A DNA stretch of 64,000 nucleotides from Triglochin maritima (taxonomy: Eukaryota; Streptophyta; Magnoliopsida; Alismatales; Juncaginaceae). Below the pieces are notes generated by a model. The model saw nothing but the letters and a program-made list of their open reading frames with translations, was not told where the DNA came from and searched no databases. The stretch is from assembly GCA_963682175.1 (NCBI GenBank), contig OY821775.1, positions 30,688,053 to 30,752,052 on the forward strand, read 5' to 3'. Both the position numbers and the translations under genes were made by a program. Shown one piece after another: positions 20,877 to 33,558 of the stretch; positions within the stretch are counted from its first letter, which is position 1, and each line of letters begins with the position of its first letter.

Positions 20877-22553
20877 TCAGTTCTTCTTAAGTCTATTGGG
20901 GAATGGACCTTTAGGAACATAGACTCGCTCAGCTTGAGCTATGGGTTCAGGTTGAGTAGGTGGGTTGGAGGTTTCAGATTGGACGTCAGGTTCAATGGTT
21001 AGGTCATATGTGGTTGCTTGATGGCTAGATTGATTAGACGTTCTAGGATTTACCACATTGTTATCAACTTGTCTTCTGGACCGTAATGATACTACTGCAT
21101 TTATTTGTTGGAACGGTCCTTCCTCATTAACCATTTGAACTGGTCTCGAGTTGTTACTTCCTAGAGGTGGTTGATAGGGCTGATATTGATTATTAGATCT
21201 AGGATTCACCTCAGGTTGACTTGGAAACTGACCCTTTTCTCTTGCACCTACAATTTGTGTGAGTTGGCTGACTTGTGTCTCTAGCCTTTGGAAGGACTGG
21301 TTGGTTGTTTGTATAAAAGTCTTCATCAAATTTTCCAAGCTTGTCAACCTAACATCATAATATCCATTGTTACTAAACCCAGATGATGTATTATTTTGGT
21401 TATACGGGTTTGGTTGTTGTCTAGGAGGTTGACCTTGTTGGCTTGATGAGAAATTGGAATTATTACGCCAACCCGAGTTATAGGTTGATGCGTATGGGTC
21501 ATTTCTAGCATGGTTAAACGTGGCATTAACTTGTTCCCAGTCCGCACAATCCTTGATTAAATGACCAGTCAGACCACTTCTGGAGCAAGGGATAGACGAG
21601 GCTTGATTCACTCAGGGTCGGGTTTGTAGCTCTAGACTTTCCATTCTGCGCATAAGGGTAGCTAGTTTTGCTTCAGTCGCTACATTGGCATCTACAGCTA
21701 AGACTCCTGGTTTGGGTTGACTTGCTATTCTAGATCCAATACTCGGGTTAAACGGTGCTCTAGCATTGTCCCATTGCATACTGTTTTCAGCTAAATCCTC
21801 AAGAAAAGTCCAGGCATCATTTTCATTTTTTGACATGAAGTTCCCTTGGATTACGGATTTTATCATAACCCTAGATGTGGGTGTCAATCCCTCATAAATA
21901 ATGTGGCACAGTTGCCATCTTGGAATTTCGTGATGAGGGCATTGGGTCAGCACACTTTTAAATCTTTCTAGATAGGAATAGAACGGCTCGCTCTCAGATT
22001 GAAGGAATGCAATAATTTCATTCCTAATCCTCATAGTCTTATGGTTGGGGAAATATTTTTTTAGGAATACTTGAACAAACTCAGCCCAACTTTTAATGGA
22101 TTTTTCGGCTAGACTTTATAGCCATTTCTTAGCGTCGTCCTTCAATGCTAGAGGCACGAATTTCAGACGCACTACCTCCTCAGAGATATGCTGGTATTGC
22201 ATAAGAGAGAAGATTTCCTCAAATTCTCTTAGGAAGAGATATGGGTCTTCCCTAGAGGTGAACTTAGGCAACATACTCATGTATTGTGCCTTCTGTTCGA
22301 AGTCGCGACCCTGTATGGTGGGCATAACGATGCACGATGGCTGAGCAGCCATCGCTGGGTAGCATCGATCCCTCAGAGTTATGGGCGGGTTCACAACATT
22401 CGCACTTATTGGATCCGGGTGAGGTGGTGCAACAGGTGGATTGGGGCTAAGCTCCAGACTGGAATCTAGATGAACTTGTGAGAGTCGATTAATCAAGTCC
22501 CGAACCCAAATCTGAGTGCACCGGTTTGAATCAATTTTTGAATTCAAATTCAA
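20877..22553 (-). pseudogene. gag: Gag of element D
   Basis: Athila/Tat-type gag in one frame from a Met at 22,553, broken by in-frame stops at 22,116-22,118 (just after ALKDDAKKWL) and 21,612-21,614, and ending at 20,877. The gag core has FLREFEEIF and YLERFKSVL blocks. The zinc knuckle reads CSRSGLTGHLIKDC: the second Cys is Ser, which would break metal binding. The rest keeps the usual order: NSGWRNNSNFS block, Gln/Asn/Pro-rich region, EKGQFPSQPEVNPR. Confidence 0.87.
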
Positions 22554-23829
22554 AATTTAAATTCCCAATTCAAATTCAAGAATCAATTGATAATTTTATT
22601 TTATTTTTAATTTTTTTTTCAAAAATGGAAACAAACAATAGAATGGTGAAAGATGAGAAAGGAATCCTAATCTAGAGAATTGAGGTAAGAAGAGAAAGAA
22701 GACTGAGATGAGGAGGGAAACTTAACTCTAAAGATAGAAAAGAGGGTTGGTCAGAAGTTTCCTAAACAAGCACGGTTCAAACAATCCTAAACCTAGTGTC
22801 GCTTAAATCTAGACGACTCCTAACTGGTTGAGTCGAATTGATTCACTTGATTCACCTCCCTCACTAATCAAACCAAATTGGCCAGGCAGTGTATAGCTAG
22901 TGGGGGTGCTTCCGACATAGTCGGTGCCAATTAGACAACCACTTCGCTTGGTAGACTTACGTCAACACAAAAACACTTTCTAGCACACCAAATTAAATTC
23001 GATCAGCTTCAAGTCATAGCAAGTCAAACCAATCTTCTCCTTAATTGAGTCTGAGTCCTTAGGGGTCAATGTCTAATTGATTTTAAATTTTAAGGTTTGG
23101 GTGACACTTTAGGATTGTGATTTGTGGTCCACGGAAGGGTGATGAAATCCCCACCGTATCTTTTCCTACGGAGTTGCCCTTAAGATAGTTTAACTTAAAT
23201 CTAGCAAAGATAGTCAAACATTGGTCTTTAAATGGGGGGCAATTGCAAGGTTGTATGCAACTAAATTATATGCTTAAATGCAATCGATAAAACTCGTGTA
23301 CGTACCTTGACTCCAGCACTCTTCAACAGAAATTAATTTGCAAGAATTTAGCAAGAATAATACATACAAAACACTATATGATGCATGCACTAGGTCCTTC
23401 TAATTTTGCCAATTTTTTGGTCAGAGTTGAATTATTGCCAATTATGGAATTTTGCCCTAACACGTGTAGTTCTACGAAAGGGAACTTGTCGAAAATTAAG
23501 ATTTTACGAGAAAGGCAAGAAAAGTTACCTCCGCAATGCTCAGACGGGTTCGCCGCCCGCTCTCGAAACTTCCCAGATGCTCTACGCGTCCACCCAGAGA
23601 TGGAGACGACCCCAGAAAAAATTGAAGCCCAGATGCTTCAGATGTGTGGCGGATCCGCCGCAGGTTGTACTTGAGATGCGGCGATTTTGCCGCCCTTATA
23701 GCTCCGAATGTGAGTGGATTTCGCCGCGCACTCTGTCGTCTCCTGAAACGCAAATCCAAATAGTTAGATCGCGCACACGATAAACAGAAAAAATCAAAAT
23801 CTCTAAAATAAACAAAAAACTTCGTCGCC
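22554..23829 (-). other. 5' leader of element D
   Basis: Non-coding. It holds paired GC-rich inverted repeats (23,648-23,693), a splice-donor-like AAGGTACGTAC (near 23,300) and an AT-rich stretch next to gag (about 22,550-22,625). Confidence 0.7.
23648..23693 (-). repeat. Paired GC-rich inverted repeats, leader of element D
   Basis: GGCGGATCCGCC (perfect palindrome, 23,648-23,659) and GCGGC-6-GCCGC (23,678-23,693). They lie 137-182 nt downstream of the primer site, as in A and B, though the sequence differs. Confidence 0.82.
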
Positions 23830-23847
23830 TCCCCGACAACGGCGCCA
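23830..23847 (-). promoter_or_regulatory. Primer binding site of element D
   Basis: On the minus strand TGGCGCCGTTGTCGGGGA, one mismatch from the tRNA-Asp complement. Confidence 0.9.
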
Positions 23848-23853
23848 AAAACT

Positions 23854-25045
23854 TGATGCGAATTAAATTTATACCGTAAGTGCACGGCCGCGATGAAGCA
23901 GTGGCAAGTACGGGTCGGACACAAGGAGCGAGTGATATTGTTATTTTTGTGGTTTTCGATTAAGGAGAGAAAGAGCGAACAATAATGAGGTTGGTTTGAG
24001 AGTTTTGGTTTTTAATTAATTTCTAAAGCAAGAACAACAAAAACAAATTAAAAATAAAGTAAAGATGGATGAGAGTCCAGTGGGTGGAGGTTTAGATTAG
24101 AGAATTCTGAAACTTATAATAAATCATATTAGATATAAAGCATTACATGATAAATGACTCAACATAACCTCAAGTAATGAAAATATACTAACACGAAATT
24201 AAAATAATAACTTTATTCTTCTTCTCATCACCCTAAATCCGTCACCCCCACCCTTTGGAGAGAGTTAGAAACTCATGGATGGAGGGAAGGAGAAGGGGTC
24301 CTAGAGAAACTACAAAAGAAAACTAAAAAAACACAAAATAAAATAATAAAATTTTATTGCTAAAGAATGGGTCAAAACAAGAACTCCCTACAACATCGTT
24401 CTCGGGGCTATTTATAGCCGATACAAGAGACCTAAGTATAAAATTGGAAAGTACACGCGTCACACCACGACTGGACAAAATTCGGAGGCGCAGATCGACA
24501 GGGGTGCGGTGTAATCGCCGCACAATACATGTAACTTGCGGCTAAATCGCCGCCCAATATGCTTTGATTGGATCCGGATTTTTGCTGTGTGTTTATGGTA
24601 TGATTTAATCCTCCTTTGCGCGTCTGGATTGATTCTTTCCTTTCTTTTGAGCTCCAACTTTATTTCTTTGTATATTTGGAGATCCACATTGATTTTTCTT
24701 TAGACTTTCTCCATAATAATAAAGGATACTCGTAATTTGGAATCAGGTCCTTGGCTTTTTGCAATTAAGTCACTAGCTACTTTTGTGCTTAGGTCCTTGG
24801 TCTTTTTGTAATTAGGTCTTTGAATGCTTTTGTGCTTGGATGGACTTCCATTTGAATCCCGATAATATTGACTTGGTCTTTATGATAGAAGTGAGTCTCT
24901 TGCACACATTTATGCTCGGGATATGGGTAATTTGCATTCAGGTCCCTGTATTATGTAAATAAGACTAAACACATACCTTAGTAGCATTTATTGATATAAA
25001 ATTAATCTAAATGAAAGACATATGATGCAATGTATGCAATGCATC
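23854..25045 (-). repeat. 5' LTR of element D
   Basis: A 1,192-bp LTR starting TGATGCATTGC (minus strand) and ending in GCATCA. Its body differs from the A/E/H LTR, but the U5 end (about 23,870-23,915) shares the conserved block. TATAAATAG lies at 24,408-24,416 (minus strand), with two inverted repeats upstream of it (24,504-24,523 and 24,538-24,553). Confidence 0.82.
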
Positions 25046-27180
25046 ATTTACATAAATCAAAAGTAATTCACAATCATGGTGATTATCATCAAACATTAAT
25101 CACTGTGTTAAGATTTTCGTGTTTGTTAAATGATATTGTAGCTCTATAAGTTTTTAACAACATGAGTATATGAAATTGAAAATGTTTCTTTCATATATTG
25201 AATTGACCTAACAAATGAAACATTATGGAATTTGGTTTGTGTCATTAATGTTTCATTGTGTATTTGACTCATAAGATATGAGACCTATATCTTTTCACAT
25301 GAGAAATGTATAATTTCATTATTATCAAAAACTATCATTGAGTATAGTGACAAATATATTAGTTGGTTATACATGACTTGTATCGAAAAAGATGATATGT
25401 CAAAATATTATCATTTCCCCTCTGGACTTGAGTTATGATATTGGGGGGCCCTTGATACAACAAATTTATAATGTGCACAATGTAACTTATGTATAGTTAC
25501 ATATTTATAATTTGCTTGAGAGATAAAGAAATGAAAATATAATACAAAGATGACACATTTCTATTTCATATAATATTCTTAATATCATGACGCAAGTGAT
25601 AGACACAAGTTATAATACTTATATTGCTAAATGGATCGGGTTTTGTTCATTGCCAACGTAACTTAGATCCTCTTATAGGTCATACCACAAAACTAGGAAA
25701 AAAGAAATCTCATTTTGTATTTTATATAATGTATTGAAATTCATAGGATATGAAATTACATACATATGGTAAAATGACAAAATTAATATATCGTGAAAAT
25801 GACATGGTTAGAATAATAAATAAAATCAGATGACATGTATATATTATGGGGTATAATGTTTTGACATTATATATGATAATTAAGTATATGATATAATGTG
25901 ATCCGCAACATTATAACATATGAATTTTCTAAAACCCAAAAGCACAAACTTTGTTGGATATTAATCAAAAATTTGGTAAAGTCAAAAATAGTGAACAATG
26001 ATCTCACCATTTGCCCACCTTTTTGCATATATTTATAAGACATTTTTGCTGATTAATGATTGGATTTAATCCAACTTGGTCAAAAGTAGTTATGAGATGA
26101 TGATGTGGCAAAATAAAAAAGATATCATGTGCAAACTGGTTTGCACATGTATGGTTTGGAGGAGAGATAAACAAGAGATGATGGGCAAAGTGGTTTGCAC
26201 ATGATGTGGTTTTGTGGAGAGATTAACAAGGAATCATGTGTAAGTGGTTTGCATATGTTGTGTGTTAGAGGAAACCCTATAAATAGGTCCCTCCTCCCTT
26301 CCTTGTTTACATGAATTCGGTTCGGTCCGGGTGTCCGGAGCGAACCAAAATTTTCGGTCCAGACCGAACAGGACCGAACTTTTTCGGTCCGGTCTTCGGT
26401 CCGGGAGACCACGACATTTTGGTCTTCGGTCCGGTCCGGTTAGGTTTGGTCCGGTCAAAGACCTAAATTTTAAGGATTAAATTCGGGTTTTGGACTGAAC
26501 CGTACTGAACCGGACCAGACAGTACCGGACCGAATTTATTCGGTCCGGTCTTCGGTCTGGGCTTCCGAAAATTTCGGTCTTTGGTCCGGTCCGGTCCGGT
26601 TCTGTCCGTTCCCGGACCGAAGCTCACCCCGAAGAGATCATGTGCAAAGTGGTTTGCACATGATGTGGTTTTGTGGAGAGATTAACAAGGAATCATGTGT
26701 AAGTGGTTTGCATATGTTGTTGGTTAGGGGAAACCCTATAAATAGGTCGCTCCTCCCTTGTTTACATGAATACAAAATTCGTCTCTCTCCAATTTTCTCC
26801 ATCATTCCATCTGAAATTCTCTTAGATTTAATTGTGTGCAGGAGATTAATTTCTTTGGAGCATAGAAGGGGTTATTATCTAGATTCTAAACTCGTATTAG
26901 AGACTGATTGACTAGCTTCGATCTCTCTAATCTTGTTTAGAGTTTTCTGAACACTTGGAGGTAATTCCGAGGCGATCTGATGTGCAGCTCGACTTCTGAT
27001 TAGTAAAAGGGATTTGATAATCCCCTAGGTATGATCCAATCTATGTATTTCAATATTAATTACTATATAATATATATTGAAATACAATAAGGAAGTTTTG
27101 TACATAAAATTGTTGAAAAATATGAAAACCGATCCTAATTGCTTGTACAAATTTTAAAAATATACACAAGTATAGGGCAT
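25046..27180 (+). repeat. 3' LTR of copia element C, with duplicated promoter
   Basis: The first ~1.07 kb matches the 5' LTR (12,298-13,422). It then continues with two near-identical ~130-bp promoter segments (about 26,186-26,315 and 26,641-26,772), each with TATAAATAG (26,278-26,286 and 26,737-26,745), separated by a GGTCCGG-rich block. The downstream R/U5-like part reaches about 27,180, where similarity to 30,250-30,345 ends. The right edge is approximate. Confidence 0.65.
26315..26640. repeat. GGTCCGG-rich minisatellite
   Basis: Irregular short tandem repeats of CGGTCCGGTC/TTCGGTCCGG and their complements over about 325 bp. GC content is much higher than that of the surrounding LTR. Short frames here are products of the repeat. 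Confidence 0.85.
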
Positions 27181-27184
27181 GAAA

Positions 27185-28205
27185 TCCAATTGTGACGTCC
27201 CCACACATGAGAGTTTGGATCCTCCCATCTTCCACCACTTCTCGTAGCATCCCGCTCAACATCTCCATAAATAAGACAAACAAGTTCAGTGCCAACGGGT
27301 CGCCTTACGTCAATCCATTCGCAGTTGTGAATGGCCAAGAGTTTGCTCCATTTATTGTAACCACAAACGATGCTCAGATACATGCCATGATGAGCTCTCA
27401 TTATTTCCTAGGGAACCCAAAGCTTGTCAACACACCCTCAAGGATGTGCCATGAAACTGAGTCGTATGCCTTCCTCAATCCAACTTCGGGCACATCCTCT
27501 CACGCGCTCTCTCCAAGTGCATGTTGTGACATATCTCATGTGAAAGTAGAATGTTGTTGCTTATCCGCCTCCCTCATATTGAACGCATTTGTGTTTCATC
27601 GATAAGTCTCGGCAACAGATCCTTTAATCGATTTGCCAAAATCTTTGATATGTATCTTTAAAGCATGTTGCATAGGGATATCAGCCTAAAATAATCAACC
27701 ATGGTGGGTCCTTGCTTCTTTGGCTTGAGTGTAATAGATGTATAGTTCACATGGGCCAGAAACTTCCCATTCCTCATGAAAGAGTCAATTGCCTTAAACA
27801 TGTCCTGCTTCACAATCTCTGATTCTAACTTGAAGAATCGTGCATTAAATCCATTAGGCCTAGGCACCTTATCCACATTCGCATTCAACACCACCACATG
27901 TAGCTCCTTCATCTCGAGTGGGCATATGAGCATGGCCCCTTCAATGTCCCCCACTTGAGGAAGTGTAACTGATGGTGCCCACAGGTTAACTTGAAGATCA
28001 ATAGCAAACAAATTAGCATATCGGTGACTAAACGCCTCTCGAATTTCCCCATCTTCTTCAAACATGGTTTACCGCTCAGTCACTCTTGTCACATTGTTGG
28101 TGTCTCTCCTCACACGAAGGGACGTATGGAAGAACCGGGAGTTCCGGTCCCCTTTCCGTAACCACCTCACCCTTGATTTCTATCGCACAATGGATTCCTC
28201 CTAAG
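27185..28205 (-). pseudogene. LINE reverse transcriptase fragment
   Basis: On the minus strand a degenerate plant L1-type RT. The order is a KSRVRWLRKGDRNSRFFH segment (about 28,190-28,100), the pre-RT and fingers region (28,065-27,658; IVKQDMFKAIDSF, DYFRLISLCN), DKAYDSVSWHILEG (about 27,450) and GDPLALNLFVLFMEMLSGML (about 27,295). Stops and frameshifts break it, including a TAA just before GDPL. It stops before the catalytic FADD box. Confidence 0.8.
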
Positions 28206-29338
28206 CCAAAATGCAAGCCAAGTCATCTCTCTTCTCTTCTTCTCTCTCTCCCCCTCTCTCCTCTCTTCTTCTCTCTCCCTCTCCTTCTCTCCCCCGCTTC
28301 TCGTTTTTCCTCTACTCCTCTACTCCTCTCTCCCTTGTCTCATTACTCTACCTTCTTTATGTCCTCTCTTCTTCTCTGTCTCTCTAACCTTCTCTCTCCT
28401 CTTCTCTGATTTCCTCTCTCCTTCTCTATCTCTCTTCCTTATCTCTTCATCTTCTCTCTCTTCCCTCTTTTCCACTCTCTCTCCTCTTCCCTCTTCTCCT
28501 TCACTCTTTCCCTCTTATCCTCTCATTCTATCCTTATCCTTATAAGGAGAGGAAGAAAGGAGGAGAGACAAGGAGGGAAGGAGAAGAGAGAAGACAAAGA
28601 GAAGAGAAGGAAAAGAGGAGAGAGAAGATGAGGAGGAGGGGGAACTTGTTCTCTCTCTATCTCCTCTTTCCCTTTTCATTCGCTCCTCTTCTCATTTTCT
28701 CTCCCCTTCTCCCTCTCTTCTCTCTCCTACCCTCTCTCTCTCCTTCTCCCTCCTATCATATCCTCTTTTCTTCCCTCTTCTCTCTAGTCTCTATGTTCTC
28801 TCTCCCTCCTCTTTCCCTTCTCCTTCTCTCTCGTTCTCTCTCCCCTTCTCTCCCACTCGTTCTTCTCCCCCTCTCTTCACTCTCTCGTGTTCTCCATCTC
28901 CCTGCTCTCCCTTCTCCCTCTCCCCTCTACTTCCATGTCCTCCTCTCTCTCCCAACCTTTTCTCTCCTCCTTCCCTCTCTTCTTCTTCTCTCTCCCTCTC
29001 CTTCTCTCCCCCGTTTCTCTTTTTCTACCTCTCCTCCTCTCTCCCTTCTCTCTCTAGTCTCCCTTCTCTATCTCCTCTCTCCTTCTTTGTCTCTCTACCC
29101 TTCTCTTTCTCCTCTTCTCTCATTTACTTTCTCTTTCTCTATTCTCCTTCTCTATCCCTCTTCCTTATCTCTTCTTCTTCTTCACTCCACTCTCTTCCTC
29201 TCTCTCTATCTCTCCTCTTCCCTCTTCTCCTTCTCTATCTCCCTCTTATCGGGGAGGAAGAGAGGAGCGAGAGGGAGATAAGGAGAAGAAGTGAGAGGAT
29301 AAAGAGAAGAGAATGAGAGGAGGAGAGGGAAGAGGAAA
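28206..29338. repeat. Polypyrimidine/polypurine low-complexity tract
   Basis: About 1.1 kb almost entirely of C and T on the plus strand, with two purine-rich inverted stretches (about 28,540-28,640 and 29,250-29,338). A turn-round near 28,540 reads CCTTATCCTTATAAGGAG. A 217-codon open frame (28,628-29,281) is a by-product of the TC repeats. Confidence 0.88.
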
Positions 29339-30345
29339 AGATTACTTATATATTGAATAGACCAAGCAAGTAAAACATTATGGAATTGTGTTTTGTATCA
29401 CTAATGTTTTACTGTGTCTTGGATCCTAAGATATGAGACTTATGTCTTTTCACATAAGGAATGTTCAATTTGACTATTGTCAAAAGCTATCAATGAGTAT
29501 AGTGATAAAGACAATAGTTCGTTAATCATGACTTATGCTGGAAAACATAGTTCGTCAAAAGATATCATTGCCTTTTTTTTACTTGAGTGATGATATTACT
29601 GGGCCCTTGATAAACCAAAATTATAATGTACACAATGTGACTTATGTTAAGTTAGATATTTATAATTAGCTTTAAAGATCAAGAAATGAATATAAAATAC
29701 TAAGGTGACACATTTCTACTTTGTATAATATTCTTAATATCATGAGGCAAGAGATTGACACAAGTAGTGCACTTCCATCACTAAAATGATCGTGTTTAGT
29801 TCAAGTGGAACAAAGACATCCATGTTAATTTGGTAACTATAATGTGTAGCTAGATACCGATTATAGTTTATGATTTTGAGTGTTTAATATCATTGTCAAT
29901 TGACTTAGATCCTTCTATAGGTCACACCACAAAACAGGGAAACAAGAAGGTTGACTTTATATTCATATGATGTATCAAATTTTGTGTGAAATAGTATATA
30001 TGTGGTGAATCGATAAAATCAATGTGTCATGAAAATGACAGTTAGAATCATTTATAAGTTCATATGAGATGTATGCATTATGGGGTGTAATGGTTGACAT
30101 TACATATGATAATATATTACATGATATATGAATTCACTAAATCGATGAGCGGCACAACTCCAGATCTTCATAAAGGTTTAAGAGAACCTTTGGGTATGAG
30201 CATCTCTTGTATGTTTATTTTAATATATGTAGGTTTGCATGATATTAGAATAAACACAAAACAATGTACATAAAATTGCTGAAAATATGAAATCGATCAT
30301 GTATGCTTTTATTAATTTTTTTTAAATATACACGTACATAGGGAC
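29339..30345 (+). repeat. Copia LTR fragment related to element C LTRs
   Basis: Similar to 25,185-25,935 and then, after a jump, to 27,000-27,180. It is inserted within the CT-rich tract, which resumes at 30,346. It lacks the first ~140 bp and the promoter section. Confidence 0.65.
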
Positions 30346-30470
30346 ACTCTCTCCTTACCCTATCTCTCTCTTTCTCCCTCCTATCCTCTTCTCTTCCCTC
30401 TTCTCTCCGTTCTCTCTCCCTCCATCTTCTTATCCTTCTCTTTCCTTCGCCTTCTTATTTTTGCAAAGCA
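30346..30470. repeat. CT-rich tract, right part
   Basis: Continuation of the polypyrimidine tract after the LTR fragment. It borders the 3' end of a LINE. Confidence 0.75.
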
Positions 30471-30712
30471 AAAGGGAGGCATACCTCTAATTTTATTGAT
30501 TGGCATAAATATTACATTTACAACTAACCAAAATTGTTGAACCCACTAAATCCTTGGAACTTGCTAAGTAAAATTTCAGATTACATATTTTTATCACATT
30601 ACTACCATCGCCAAATAGCAACACCCACTATGACCTTGTTGTCAGATGCAAGGACAACGCCTGTGTATCGCCCGCCACCTCAAGATCCCAAGCCTTTGAT
30701 CTAAGCTGCCAC
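30471..30712 (-). pseudogene. LINE 3' end, continued from 43,226
   Basis: The terminal LINE segment on the minus strand. Its right edge is the target duplication gccac (30,708-30,712) of element E; the same five bases lie at 43,226-43,230, so this piece joins the LINE there. Stops are present and no poly(A) tail is obvious. Confidence 0.6.
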
Positions 30713-32273
30713 TGATTGAACGTTTTAATTAACCGCAAGTGCACGGCCGCGTTGAAGAGGTGGCAAATACGGGTCAATCCACAGGTAGGTGTGTCAACTT
30801 TAATTTGTTCAAAGGCGAGCGGGAAAGAAAGGAGACAAATGAGTTATGATCAAACTACAATAAAATGCAAAAGGTAATGGAAATTTCAGCAAAAAAACCA
30901 AACCCCATAGGGGGTAGAGAAACAATGTGGATACAAAGATATGTGTATGTGTTCAATTATGCTCATCACAACATGTAGTGCATGAAAATCATCAAACAAA
31001 ATCCAACTTTGCCTCCACATGAAATAAGATAACACAATATCATTAAAACATACAAGACCATAATTGGAATGAAGCTAAGTGAACTCATGTATAAAGACCG
31101 AACCCCACTATGCCTCCACATGAAATAAGATAACATAATATCATTAAAACATACAAGACATTAATCAAGGTAAGGGCAACAAAGAACATGCCACTAGAAG
31201 CCATATTTCCTTTATCAACTCCATCCTTATCCTCACCTCATCATTCCCCATAAAATAGGTCCACTAGTCAAAGCATATGCTAAGGTTCATTCAAGAGCAG
31301 TAGCATATCAAAAACAAGAGTGAAATCCCATTAGATGATCATGAAAATCATATAAGGCTCAAAGGATTAAGATACACACACACCCAATACATCACATAAT
31401 CACATCAAATTATTCTCTACCCCCCAAATGGTGATGGAACTACTCACTAATCATTACACTACAACCTACATTAAGAAAATGAAACATTCTACTAAAATGA
31501 AATTAAACTAAGCAAGCAAGAAATATTAAAGAAGCTAATTGAAAGGAAATTAAACTAAAGAAGCATACCATAATTAAAAGACAAGACAATATTAAAAAAA
31601 CTAAGAAAAAATATTTTATTAACATGACTCACATTGCAACTGACATTGTTCTCCACCTTGAGTTTTTTGCTTCAAGGCTTTTACTCCAAGTAGATAGAAT
31701 GCCATCAAGTTTTGGGTAGGATACAAGGGAGGAGAAGTTCAATTTATAAAAGAAAAGGGCAATCGGGGACAATCCCCTGGTATGGAACTAAAACGCATAC
31801 CATAAATGGACTAAATACAACCAAATTCAACACCCAACCGAATCACGTTTAATTTGGGACAAAATGGACCAACAATAGGCGGTCTGGAACAATCAATTGG
31901 CGGTCTGAATGGGCTTGATCGGGTCGGGTTTCGGTTGGCTTGATTTTGCTTTATTTATTGGTGTTTAATGAACCCGATTTGGTTGTTGATGGTTGGGCCC
32001 TGATTTAATTGCCAAAATACTCCTCATTAAGGTGTGGAGCTTCTTGATTTGCTCATTGATGATTTTAGTTTTACATCTGGGTCCTTGTCTCTTTCATCTC
32101 TGTCCATAAGTCTTGCAACTTAGTCATTTTCCTTCCTTTTGAGTCCTTTTATGCATCTTCTCCTCAACGTTATTTATTCCTGAAACTCAAACACAAAACT
32201 CGTTACGTAGCATTGTTTAGGCTCAAAATAATGGATATAAGACACGAATGTATGCATGATATGATGTCAATCA
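30713..32273 (-). repeat. 3' LTR of element E
   Basis: A 1,561-bp LTR, TG...CA on the minus strand. The U5 block is at about 30,728-30,775, a TATA-like TTTATAAATTG near 31,740, and degenerate inverted repeats at about 31,870-31,912. An internal ~58-bp segment is duplicated (about 31,015-31,070 and 31,110-31,165). Confidence 0.9.
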
Positions 32274-33518
32274 AATACCCCCGCACCTAACTTTTGCTAG
32301 TCCCGAGCAAAATAAAGAAAGAGTAAAATGAAAGAAATGGAAAAGCATATAAAAAAACAGGGAAATCCTAACTCCCTTTCGTAGGAATCACGGTTGTACT
32401 TAGCACGTGCAACACGCCGTCAAACCTCCATGTTACCAAGGAGGAGTGTTGTATCTTCAGAGTTTTCAACAGATATACCCACAAAATCCGAACATAGATG
32501 CATTATTCAATCTTGAAACTCGACTCGATGGACTCATTTTTATCGATCATTGGACGCGATAATCATACGGGCCGACTCTCTATAGGTATTAGTCCACACA
32601 ACTAGCCTAATGAATCATTCGTGCAAGTTAAATAATGACTTAAGTGAAAGACAAGGACAACCTCAACATCCTCAAGTGATACAAAGTGTAAAGCCCATTA
32701 AGGTTCTTATTTGCATTACTATTTTTTTTCTATTTTTCTGCCTAGTTGGTGTTTCATTCTCACAAGGTCAGGTTTCATGCATCATTTCCTATGAGGACTT
32801 ACACTATCACGTACACCTTTCCCCATATCTCCACATAGGGAAATCCCTACAACCCGTGTAACGGGAGTTCAGTCGGTGCATCCCAAGTCAGATGACTCGA
32901 AAGTACAGGGCACAAAGTCCCCTTGGACATAATTTCCCAACTGATACGAGCCGTGCGAGAAGAGAGAAAACCTACTCACTTATTTCTTATCTACACATGA
33001 ACCAAAACACCTACACTTAGTGTCTCACAACAAGATTTAAAGGGTCCTTGAGTACAACAAACTTCCTTATATTAACATATACGAATTATGGACACACTAG
33101 GTTCAGGGTGGACTTCTTTAATTGTTTGACTTCTAAAACCCAACGATTACTCACCCCCCGAGGGAAGACCTAGGTGCATCCTAACGACTAGATAAATCCT
33201 AAAGCCATTGTACTAGATATCCTAATGCATCAAGTTCAATACAATTTTGGGAGCATTCTTTTTACTTTGCCTCTCAACGGTTTTGCACATGCTAAACATA
33301 CGCAAAACCCACAAAACATTTTCTTTCGCAAACACATGAAGATTTTGAAAGAAATGTGAAAATTTTAAAGCACTAGGCAAGCAAAAGAATACAAGTCACT
33401 CACGGATCATGGCAAACAGATAAATCGATATTAAATGCAGCATACTAACATGACCCTAGCAATGCACACAAAAGAAATTAAAATCACAGGAAAAAGACTT
33501 GACTATTTACACACGTAA
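32274..33518 (-). other. Polypurine tract and 3' non-coding region of element E
   Basis: The terminal polypurine tract (32,274-32,300, GGGACTAGCAAAAGTTAGG then TGCGGGGGTATT on the minus strand) borders the LTR. About 1.2 kb homologous to 5,240-6,460 of element A follows. No coding is seen; the 83-codon frame at 32,610 is antisense to this region. Confidence 0.7.
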
Positions 33519-33558
33519 AACACCCCCCACACCTACTTCATGCATTGTCCTCAATGAA
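33519..33558 (-). promoter_or_regulatory. Internal polypurine-like site of element E
   Basis: Minus strand: TGAGGACAATGCATGAAGTA then GGTGTGGGGGGTGTTTTAC. Almost identical to 5,200-5,240 in element A. Confidence 0.6.

Larger units (their letters stand above)
18873..25045 (-). mobile_element. Gypsy element D, gag-protease only, missing its 3' LTR
   Basis: Minus-strand element with 5' LTR (23,854-25,045), primer site, leader, gag, protease, internal and terminal polypurine tracts. Only about eight bases of the 3' LTR remain (ATGCATCA at 18,873-18,880, matching the LTR start TGATGCAT). The polypurine tract thus abuts copia RNase H, and no target duplication is found. No RT, RNase H or integrase is encoded. 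Confidence 0.85.

Noticed and set aside
28628..29281. 217-codon Ser/Leu/Pro-rich open frame
   Set aside because: Translation of a CT-rich low-complexity tract; CT repeats lack stop codons by composition.
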